Source: Treponema sp.
GTDB taxonomy: Bacteria; Spirochaetota; Spirochaetia; Treponematales; Breznakiellaceae
Reading direction: 5' to 3'
Length of the DNA: 12,846 nucleotides
NCBI GenBank assembly: GCA_031277045.1
Contig: JAISLX010000062.1
Coordinates: 1 to 12,846, forward strand
Shown here: positions 7,322 through 12,846 of the stretch, piece by piece
Layout: each line of letters begins with the position of its first letter
Numbering within the stretch: position 1 is the stretch's first letter
Program-made: the position numbers and the translations under genes
The notes under the pieces: generated by a model
Database searches by the model: none
What the model was told of the DNA's origin: nothing
What the model saw: only the letters and a program-made list of their open reading frames with translations

Positions 7322-10300
7322 CTAGGCCAGTTCCTGGCGCAGGCGGATCTCGTAGACCTTTTCGTCTAGTTCCGCTATCCGCATTTTGTCCAGGGCCAGT
7401 TTGTACTCCAGCGGCAGGACTTTTACAAAGAGGCCGCGATTCTCCGTCCAGTTGTCCAGAATGGCCCTGGCATAGGCCGATCCGGTCCAGTAGACGTGTT
7501 TTTGGATCATCTCTTTGACAAAATTTTCATCGGCGGCGCTGTCCATCCCCGAAAGTTCCACCATGCCCCGGTTCAGGAAGTATTCAAAATCCCCGTTGTA
7601 GTTAAGAACGTAGGCGATGCCGCCAGACATGCCGGCGGCAAAATTCCGGCCTACCGCGCCCAGCACCACCAGCCTGCCCCCGGTCATGTACTCCGCGCAG
7701 TGGTCCCCCGCGCCTTCCACCACGGCGCAGGCCCCGGAGTTCCGCACACAGAACCGTTCCCCCGCCACCCCGGCCACGTAGACTTCCCCGGAGGTGGCGC
7801 CGTAGAGGACCGTGTTCCCCACGATGATGTTTCTAAAGCTTTCAAATGTCGAACCCTCAGGCGGGGCCGCCACGATGCGGCCGCCGGAAAGCCCCTTGCC
7901 CAGGTAGTCGTTGGCGTCCCCCGCCAGGCGGAACGTGATCCCCGGGGCCAGAAAAGCGCCGAAGCTCTGCCCCGCCGAACCGGTAAAGTCCACGGTAACG
8001 AAGTTGTCCGGCAGCCCCTGGCCGCCAAACCGGCGGCTTACCTCGTAGGAGAGCATGGCCCCCACCGCCCGGTCGGTGTTTTTAACCGGCAGGCTGAAAG
8101 ACACGGGGGTTTTCCGGTCCAGGGCGGCAAGGCAGCGGTCGATCAAGGTACGGTCCAGAATATGGTCGATCTTATGGATCTGGCCGGTATCGCAGCAGCG
8201 GGAATCGCCGCCGGGGATAAAATCCGGCCCCTGTTCCCGGTGGAGCAGGCCGCCCAGGTTCACTCCGGCGAACTTGGGCGCGGGCCCCTGGGGGTCCGCC
8301 GTTATCCCGCGCTGGATCAGCAGGTCCGGGCGGCCGACAAGCTCGTTAAAGGTTTTGAAACCCAGGGAGGCCATGATCTCCCTGGTTTCCTGGGCCAAAA
8401 AGCGGAAAAAGTTGATAAGGTACGCCGCCTTGCCGGAAAAACGGCCGCGCAGTTCCGGGTCCTGGGTAGCAACCCCCATAGGACAGGTGTTTTCGTGGCA
8501 CTTCCGCATCATGACGCAGCCCAGAACAATAAGCGCGGAGGTGCCGAAGCCGAATTCCTCCGCCCCCAGCATACCGGCTATCACGATGTCCCGGCCGGTT
8601 TTGATCTGCCCGTCGGTCTGGAGCCGTACCCGGCCCCGCAGACCGTTGCGGACCAGCGTCTGGTGGGTTTCCGCCAGCCCCAGTTCCCAGGGGAGTCCGG
8701 CGTGGCGGATGCTGGACTGGGGGCTTGCCCCGGTGCCGCCGTCGTAGCCGGAAATAAGGATGTTGTCGGCGTGGGCCTTGGCGACCCCGGCGGCGATAGT
8801 CCCCACCCCGGTCTCGGAGACCAGCTTCACGCTGATCCGGGCCAGGGGGTTGGCGTTTTTCAGGTCGAAGATCAGTTCCGCCAAGTCCTCGATGGAGTAA
8901 ATGTCGTGATGAGGGGGCGGGCTGATCAGTGTAACTCCCGGCGTGGAATGACGCACCCTGGCGATGGCGGCGGCCACCTTGCCGCCGGGAAGCTGCCCCC
9001 CCTCGCCGGGCTTCGCGCCCTGGGCGATCTTGATCTGCAGTTCCACCGCGTTGGCCAGGTATTCGCTGGTTACGCCGAAGCGGCCGGAGGCTACCTGTTT
9101 GATGGCGCTCCGCAGCCAGCGGCCGTCGGGCAGTTTGGGGAAACGTTCCGCGTCTTCACCGCCTTCCCCGGAGTTGGAGCGGCCCTGGATGGAATTCATC
9201 GCTTCGGCGATGGTTTCGTGCGCCTCCTGGGAAATTGACCCAAAGGACATGGCGCCGGTGGTAAAACGTTTCATAATTTCCTCAACGCTTTCCACCTCGT
9301 CGATGGGGACAGCCGCCGCGGGGGCGTCTTTCAGCCCTGCCGATTCCGGGGAACCAGGCAGGACAAAATCCAGCAGGCCCCGGATCACATGGGGGATCCG
9401 GTTAAGGTCGTCCGACAGTTTTGTGAACTGTTTGAATTTGCCGTAATCGGCGGTCCGGGTGGACCACTGCAACAGGTGGATCGTATCGGGGTTCCATGCG
9501 TGGCGTTCCCCGTCCCGCCGCCAGCGGTACTGGCCCGTTTCCTCCAACAGAGACTCGGACAGGCCGGACCTTTCCCGCGCCGCCAGGGCCGCCCGGTAGG
9601 AGGCCAGGGCCTCGGCCTCCAGTTCGGCGAAGCCCGCCCCGCCGATGCGGCTGAGGGTCCCGCGGAAGCACTTATCGATCACCGCGTCCCCCAGCCCCAG
9701 GGCCTCGAATATCTGGGCGCCCCGGTAGGAACGAAGGGTACTGGTCCCCATTTTGGACATAACTTTGAGAGTGGCTTTGGCCATGCCCTTGAGGTAATTT
9801 TTCCTGGCGTGGGCAAAATCCTGAAGCGCGTCCCCGGAAGTGTCCGAAAAACCCAGGGGACCCCGGCAGATCTCCGCGATAGCCGCCAGCGCCCCATAGG
9901 GGACGATCAGGTCCGCGCCGTAGCCAAAGAGCAGGGCGAAGTGCATGATCTCCCGTGGTTCGGCGGATTCAACGATGATGGCGGCCCGCATCCGCAGACC
10001 CCGCCGGATAAGTCCGTGGTGGACGGCCCCCACGGCCAGCAGGGCCGGAACGGGGACCAGCGCGGCTGACAGCGCCTCCCGGTCGGACAGCACCAGAAGG
10101 GTAACGCCCGCGTTTACCGCTTCCACCGCCTCCTCAACCAGGCGGTCCAGGGCCTGTTCCAGACTCCCTTTTTCACGGCGGGCTTGTTCCTGTTCGCCGT
10201 CCCGCCCGTCTTCCAGGGGGAAGGCCGCCCGCAGGGTACGGGATTTAAAAACAGCGGGCCGCAGTTCCCGCAGGGTTTCCAGGTCCGCGGGGGTCATTAT

Positions 10301-12139
10301 GGGGTTTTTCACTTTGATCCGGCGGCAATGATCCTCGGACTCCGTCAGCAGGTTCTCGTGGGCCCCCACAAAGCTGGTCAGGGTCATCACCAGGTCTTCC
10401 CGGATCGAATCGATGGGGGGGTTGGTAACCTGGGCAAAAATCTGCTTAAAGTAGTTGTAAACCCGCTGGTTTTTCCGAGAAAACACCGCCAGGGGGGTAT
10501 CGGTCCCCATTGAACTGGTGGGTTCCTGGCCGGTTTGAGCCATCACCGTCAGCAGCCGGTCGCGGTCTTCCCGGCTGTAGCCAAAGGCCCGCTCCATAAA
10601 CAGAATGTCTTCGCTGTTTTTGAACTGGAGGTCCCCGTACAAGGCCCCCGCGCCGGCCGGGGAAACGCCGGAATCGCCGTCCATTTCCTGATTCAGGGTT
10701 ATCCCCTGGCGGGCCACCCACTCGGCGTAGGGCCGCCGCAGGTACACGGACCGCTTGGCCTCCTCGTCGGGGATGATGCGGCCCTCTTCCAGGTCAACCA
10801 GAAGAAGTTTGCCGGGGAGAAGCCGGCCCTTGCGAAGCACTTCCCCCGCCGCAAAGTCCTGTACCCCGGTTTCGGAACCCATGACGATAAGGTCGTCCCT
10901 GGTGATGGTGTAGCGGGAAGGCCGCAGACCGTTCCGGTCCAGGGTGCCCCCCACATAGCGGCCGTCGCAGAACACCATCGAAGCCGGCCCGTCCCAGGGC
11001 TCCATAAGGCCCGCGTGATACTCGTAAAAGGCCTTGAGTTCGCCGGGGATAGGGTTTTTTTCGTTCCAGGATTCGGGGATCAGCATCATCAGGGCGTGGG
11101 GAAGGCTGCGGCCGGACATGACCAGCAGTTCCAGGGCGTTGTCAAAGCTGGCGGAATCGCTGCGGCCCGGCTCGATGACCGGCAGAATGTCCCGCAGGGC
11201 CTCCCCAAAACGCGGGTGGCTGAACAGGGCCTCCCGTGCGCTCATCCAGAAGCGGTTCCCTTTGATGGTGTTGATCTCCCCGTTGTGGGCCACCATGCGG
11301 AAAGGCTGGGCCAGAGGCCAGTTGGGGAAGGTGTTGGTGGAAAACCGGGAGTGGACCAGGGTCACGGCGGTACTCATGTCCCGGTCTTCCAGGTCGGGGT
11401 AGTAATGGCGAAGCTGATTGGGCATCAGCATGCCCTTGTAGACGATAACACGGGACGACAGGGAAGGCAGGTAACATTCCGTCCCCCGCATCCGTTCATC
11501 GTTCCGCAGGGTGTTTTCCAGTTTTTTGCGGAAAATGTAGAGGGCCAGTTCCAAACCGGAGACATCGGGGAAAGCGGTTTCCGCCCCGGCAGCCGTTCCC
11601 GTTTTTGCGGCGGCCCCTGTCCCGGCAGCCGTCCTGGCGGCGGCTTTGGGCGCCAGGAACAACTGCCGCACCACCGGCTCCGCGCTCCTGGCCATGACGC
11701 CGATGACCGAATTGTCGGTGGGAACATCCCGCAGGGCCAGAACCTCCAGGTTCAGGGAGGAAGCGATCCGGCCAATGGTCTCCCGAACCAGGTTCTGAAG
11801 CGCCGCATCGCGGGGAAAAAAGACCAGCCCCGCGCCGTAGCGGCCCTGTTCAGGCAGTCCCGTGATATGTTTTTTGAAAAATTCGTGGGGAATCTGTATC
11901 AGCGCCCCGCAGCCGTCGCCGGTTTTGTTATCCGCGCTCTCGGCCCCCCGGTGCTCCATCCGCTCCAGGACTTCCAGTCCCCGTTTTATAATGTCGTAAG
12001 ATTTGCGCCCCTTAATATCGGCGACAAAGCCAATGCCGCAGGAATCGCGCTCATCTTCCTCCCGGTACAGACCCAGGGGCCGCCGCCGTCCTTGATTGCC
12101 GGGGCCGCACTGGTCAGCCCCCTCCCCGTGATCGCCCAT
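7322..12139 (-). CDS. gltB: Glutamate synthase large subunit
   Basis: Alpha subunit of glutamate synthase, converting glutamine and 2-oxoglutarate to two glutamates; with glutamine synthetase it assimilates ammonium. It has 1605 residues, about 100 more than usual. The class II amidotransferase domain begins at Cys34 (DSCGIGF) after a 33-residue propeptide that would be removed to expose the nucleophile. A central domain follows. The FMN/synthase domain contains FTTGAMSFGSIS and SGYDGGTGASP, and the [3Fe-4S] ligands Cys1208, Cys1214 and Cys1219 (CVMMRKCHENTC) have the 6/5 spacing of known GltB. A Gly-rich C-terminal beta-helix domain closes it (LGKGLSGGRIVAAPP). Residues about 162-190 are an Ala/Gly/Thr-rich insertion in the amidotransferase domain. 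ATG 12139 has GAGAGG 9 nt upstream. gltD follows 11 bp later. Confidence 0.96.
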   Translation of the reverse strand: MGDHGEGADQCGPGNQGRRRPLGLYREEDERDSCGIGFVADIKGRKSYDIIKRGLEVLERMEHRGAESADNKTGDGCGALIQIPHEFFKKHITGLPEQGRYGAGLVFFPRDAALQNLVRETIGRIASSLNLEVLALRDVPTDNSVIGVMARSAEPVVRQLFLAPKAAARTAAGTGAAAKTGTAAGAETAFPDVSGLELALYIFRKKLENTLRNDERMRGTECYLPSLSSRVIVYKGMLMPNQLRHYYPDLEDRDMSTAVTLVHSRFSTNTFPNWPLAQPFRMVAHNGEINTIKGNRFWMSAREALFSHPRFGEALRDILPVIEPGRSDSASFDNALELLVMSGRSLPHALMMLIPESWNEKNPIPGELKAFYEYHAGLMEPWDGPASMVFCDGRYVGGTLDRNGLRPSRYTITRDDLIVMGSETGVQDFAAGEVLRKGRLLPGKLLLVDLEEGRIIPDEEAKRSVYLRRPYAEWVARQGITLNQEMDGDSGVSPAGAGALYGDLQFKNSEDILFMERAFGYSREDRDRLLTVMAQTGQEPTSSMGTDTPLAVFSRKNQRVYNYFKQIFAQVTNPPIDSIREDLVMTLTSFVGAHENLLTESEDHCRRIKVKNPIMTPADLETLRELRPAVFKSRTLRAAFPLEDGRDGEQEQARREKGSLEQALDRLVEEAVEAVNAGVTLLVLSDREALSAALVPVPALLAVGAVHHGLIRRGLRMRAAIIVESAEPREIMHFALLFGYGADLIVPYGALAAIAEICRGPLGFSDTSGDALQDFAHARKNYLKGMAKATLKVMSKMGTSTLRSYRGAQIFEALGLGDAVIDKCFRGTLSRIGGAGFAELEAEALASYRAALAARERSGLSESLLEETGQYRWRRDGERHAWNPDTIHLLQWSTRTADYGKFKQFTKLSDDLNRIPHVIRGLLDFVLPGSPESAGLKDAPAAAVPIDEVESVEEIMKRFTTGAMSFGSISQEAHETIAEAMNSIQGRSNSGEGGEDAERFPKLPDGRWLRSAIKQVASGRFGVTSEYLANAVELQIKIAQGAKPGEGGQLPGGKVAAAIARVRHSTPGVTLISPPPHHDIYSIEDLAELIFDLKNANPLARISVKLVSETGVGTIAAGVAKAHADNILISGYDGGTGASPQSSIRHAGLPWELGLAETHQTLVRNGLRGRVRLQTDGQIKTGRDIVIAGMLGAEEFGFGTSALIVLGCVMMRKCHENTCPMGVATQDPELRGRFSGKAAYLINFFRFLAQETREIMASLGFKTFNELVGRPDLLIQRGITADPQGPAPKFAGVNLGGLLHREQGPDFIPGGDSRCCDTGQIHKIDHILDRTLIDRCLAALDRKTPVSFSLPVKNTDRAVGAMLSYEVSRRFGGQGLPDNFVTVDFTGSAGQSFGAFLAPGITFRLAGDANDYLGKGLSGGRIVAAPPEGSTFESFRNIIVGNTVLYGATSGEVYVAGVAGERFCVRNSGACAVVEGAGDHCAEYMTGGRLVVLGAVGRNFAAGMSGGIAYVLNYNGDFEYFLNRGMVELSGMDSAADENFVKEMIQKHVYWTGSAYARAILDNWTENRGLFVKVLPLEYKLALDKMRIAELDEKVYEIRLRQELA
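11585..11632 (-). repeat. Direct repeat inside gltB encoding an Ala/Gly-rich insertion
   Basis: The 12-mer CCCGGCAGCCGT (+ strand) occurs at 11585-11596 and again at 11621-11632, exactly 36 bp apart. The reading frame is kept and TAAG is encoded twice within AAGTGAAAKTGTAAGAET. This suggests a low-complexity linker that grew by in-frame duplication. Confidence 0.7.
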
Positions 12140-12174
12140 GCTCTACTACCTCTCTTTCATAACGCAATTCTCCC

Positions 12175-12204
12175 ATTATGCCCACAAAAACCGGCTGTTC
12201 GCAA
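12175..12204 (-). promoter_or_regulatory. Candidate gltBD promoter
   Basis: On the - strand, TTGCGA (12199-12204), 18-bp spacer, CATAAT (12175-12180). Transcription would begin near 12168 and leave a leader of about 28 nt to the gltB ATG. No better pair is visible closer to the gene. A longer transcript starting beyond the hairpins at 12240-12426 is also possible. Confidence 0.4.
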
Positions 12205-12239
12205 GCGCGGGGTCCCGCCGCGGAACTTATCTAATAGAA

Positions 12240-12267
12240 TTGTTCAGAAACCTCAGTTTCTGAACAA
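12240..12267. repeat. Perfect hairpin, 12-bp stem with CTCA loop
   Basis: TTGTTCAGAAAC (12240-12251) and GTTTCTGAACAA (12256-12267) are exact complements. Read on the - strand it is followed by TTCTATT, a poor terminator tail pointing towards gltB. It lies 36 bp upstream of the candidate gltB -35 box. It could be an operator, a transcript end or a dispersed repeat. Confidence 0.7.
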
Positions 12268-12309
12268 CAACCGCTTCAAACCAATGAACCGGGTGGCGCT
12301 CCCCGGCAG

Positions 12310-12339
12310 CCCCCCTCCTGGGTCTGACACAGGGGATAG
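12310..12339. repeat. Imperfect 30-bp direct repeat, copy 1 of 2
   Basis: This copy matches 12589-12618 at 23 of 30 positions, starting CCCCCCTCC and ending ACACAGGGGA(T/C)AG. All seven differences are transitions. Within each copy CCCCT can pair with AGGGG around a 14-base loop. Confidence 0.55.
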
Positions 12340-12379
12340 ATCCGCCCGCGTAGCAAGCCTGCCCCCCTGTTTATATCTG

Positions 12380-12426
12380 CCCAAAACCAGCCGGGTTTTG
12401 GGAAAAGTTCGCTTTTCCGCCAAAAC
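12380..12426. repeat. Two mutually exclusive hairpins sharing one arm
   Basis: CCCAAAACC (12380-12388) pairs perfectly with GGTTTTGGG (12394-12402). Alternatively GTTTTGG (12395-12401) pairs with CCAAAAC (12420-12426), extended by GAAAAG/CTTTTC around a TTCG loop (13 pairs, 2-base bulge). The shared middle arm can join only one partner at a time, as in a switch. The block ends 3 bp before the -35 box of the + strand promoter. Confidence 0.6.
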
Positions 12427-12429
12427 AGC

Positions 12430-12458
12430 TTGACACGTTCATCTAAAAAGCGTATACT
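12430..12458 (+). promoter_or_regulatory. Strong sigma-70-type promoter
   Basis: A perfect -35 TTGACA (12430-12435), the optimal 17-bp spacer and -10 TATACT (12453-12458, five of six). It is the best promoter in the window. Transcription would start near 12465 and run towards the partial gene at 12785. Confidence 0.75.
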
Positions 12459-12552
12459 TTCCTGCATGAACGGCTTTGCGGCGTTCCCGCGAACATCAGG
12501 CGTAATTTCCTCACTTTCTTGTCCTGAACCGGCGCACTTGGCACGGTTCTTG

Positions 12553-12575
12553 CTCTCTCTCTCTCTCTCTCTCTC
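12553..12575. repeat. Dinucleotide tract (CT)11C
   Basis: Eleven CT units and a final C lie between the strong promoter and the partial secreted-protein gene. Dinucleotide tracts of this length commonly vary in number by slippage. Here the tract is in the leader, or at the end of a 37-codon frame, so changes could affect RNA structure or that frame. Confidence 0.9.
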
Positions 12576-12588
12576 GTAAATTCTCCCT

Positions 12589-12618
12589 CCCCCCTCCCGA
12601 ACTTAACACAGGGGACAG
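12589..12618. repeat. Imperfect 30-bp direct repeat, copy 2 of 2
   Basis: Partner of 12310-12339, 279 bp away in the same orientation. The copies lie on opposite sides of the promoter and alternate-hairpin block. Confidence 0.55.
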
Positions 12619-12644
12619 GTTTGTCCCGTATCTTACATTTCCCC

Positions 12645-12720
12645 GTAAAAACTGCCGGAAAGGCGTTATGCATACGCGCATGTGCGCGAAAGCGCATACG
12701 CGCCTTTACCGGCTTTTTAC
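12645..12720. terminator. Long inverted repeat with terminator features on both strands
   Basis: Positions 12645-12665 pair with 12701-12720 in 19 base pairs with two small bulges. A further six pairs (12666-12671 with 12694-12700) extend the stem. The apex can fold again as GCGC, ATGT, GCGC (12676-12687). On the + strand the G/C-rich stem is followed by TTTTT (12714-12718); on the - strand the matching A5 (12647-12651) supplies a T5 tail. This is the layout of a bidirectional intrinsic terminator. A rival local fold, a stem of 11 pairs with a GAAA loop (12676-12703), is also possible. Confidence 0.6.
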
Positions 12721-12739
12721 GCCCTTTCGTTGAAAGGGC
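12721..12739 (+). repeat. Perfect 8-bp hairpin before the partial gene
   Basis: GCCCTTTC, loop GTT, GAAAGGGC, directly adjoining the long inverted repeat and 28 bp before the ribosome binding site of the next gene. No T run follows. Confidence 0.6.
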
Positions 12740-12784
12740 GATACAACATGGCATCTGAAAAGGCCGGAAAGGATGGTTTTCATT

Positions 12785-12846
12785 ATGAAAATAAATAATG
12801 CTTTTATATTGTTTTTGGTTTTGGCGGTCTCGGTGGTAGCTACATT
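12785..12846 (+). CDS. Start of a secreted or membrane protein (cut by window end)
   Basis: An open frame from ATG 12785 runs off the window after 20 complete codons. AAAGGA (12768-12773) lies 11 nt upstream, a little far but acceptable. The visible residues, MKINNAFILFLVLAVSVVAT, look like a signal peptide or membrane anchor: a basic Lys at position 2, then a continuous hydrophobic core. The family cannot be judged from this fragment. Its upstream region is unusual, with a strong promoter, a (CT)11 tract and a T-tailed hairpin all before the start, which suggests regulated or variable expression. Confidence 0.5.
   Translation, partial: MKINNAFILFLVLAVSVVAT

Larger units (their letters stand above)
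12465..12718 (+). ncRNA. Possible small RNA or attenuated leader (approx. 250 nt)
   Basis: The unit is bounded by the promoter at 12430-12458 and the T-tailed hairpin ending at 12718. It contains the (CT)11 tract, the second copy of the 30-bp direct repeat and a small stem GGGACA/TGTCCC (12612-12627). A 37-codon frame starts with ATG at 12466, practically at the predicted start site, and its last codons are the CT tract (Leu-Ser repeats) before TAA at 12577-12579. It has no ribosome binding site and is probably not a protein. Whether the RNA stands alone or leads into the downstream gene is not decided by the sequence. Confidence 0.4.

Noticed and set aside
7496..9238. Long + strand open frame (580 codons) antisense to gltB
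   Set aside because: It lies entirely inside gltB, which is confirmed by its motifs. High-G+C genes leave long open antisense frames. The translation shows no recognisable domain and is rich in Gly, Pro, His and Arg.
10535..12433. Long + strand open frame (632 codons) antisense to the gltB N-terminal half
   Set aside because: Same artefact of strong codon bias in gltB. It also runs through the gltB start and across the hairpins upstream.
12466..12579. 37-codon + strand frame ending in Leu-Ser repeats
   Set aside because: It begins at the predicted transcription start with no ribosome binding site. I mention it as a possible leader peptide but do not call it as a gene.
12443..12754. - strand frame with an Arg-Glu repeat from the CT tract
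   Set aside because: The repeat peptide comes only from the microsatellite. The frame runs against the strong + strand promoter and across the long hairpin.
12748..12798. 16-codon frame overlapping the start of the partial secreted protein
   Set aside because: It is too short, has no clear ribosome binding site, and is in a different frame from the more convincing signal-peptide start at 12785.

Overview
This 12.8 kb window is bacterial. It has a sugar-uptake half on the + strand, a glutamate synthase half on the - strand, and unusually structured intergenic DNA between and beyond them. My best guess at the host is an anaerobic spirochaete, perhaps a gut Treponema. That rests on the LplB/LplC/LplA-type transporter, a solute-binding protein with a Gly-rich rather than Cys lipobox signal peptide, and the mixed base composition. 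It is an inference; no rRNA or other marker gene is present.

Layout. Positions 1-267 are non-coding and carry an uninterrupted run of 23 C. Positions 268-3968 hold two ABC permeases and a 567-residue solute-binding protein, which together form one CUT1-type carbohydrate importer. The ATPase is not encoded here. A 253-bp gap full of hairpins follows and ends in a terminator-like stem directly against the ribosome binding site of a GH4 alpha-galactosidase (melA-like, 4222-5553). The likely logic is import of an alpha-galactoside (raffinose, melibiose or plant oligosaccharide type) and its hydrolysis in the cytoplasm.

Positions 5554-5855 separate convergent genes. The - strand then carries gltB (7322-12139) and gltD (5856-7310), the large and small subunits of NADPH-dependent glutamate synthase. 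They are 11 bp apart and surely one operon. Their base composition is visibly richer in G+C than that of the sugar operon.

Positions 12140-12784 form a 645-bp divergent intergenic region. It holds a candidate gltB promoter, a perfect 12-bp-stem hairpin, and a pair of mutually exclusive hairpins. A consensus-like + strand promoter (TTGACA-N17-TATACT) follows, then a (CT)11 tract and a long inverted repeat ending in T5. Promoter plus terminator delimit an approximately 250-nt unit without a conventional gene. It is either a small RNA or an attenuated leader for the secreted-protein gene that begins at 12785 and runs off the window.

The genes themselves belong to known families. The least explained material is the RNA/DNA structure in front of melA and in front of the gene at the right edge, together with two simple-sequence tracts (C23 and CT11) placed upstream of genes, where length variation could alter expression.
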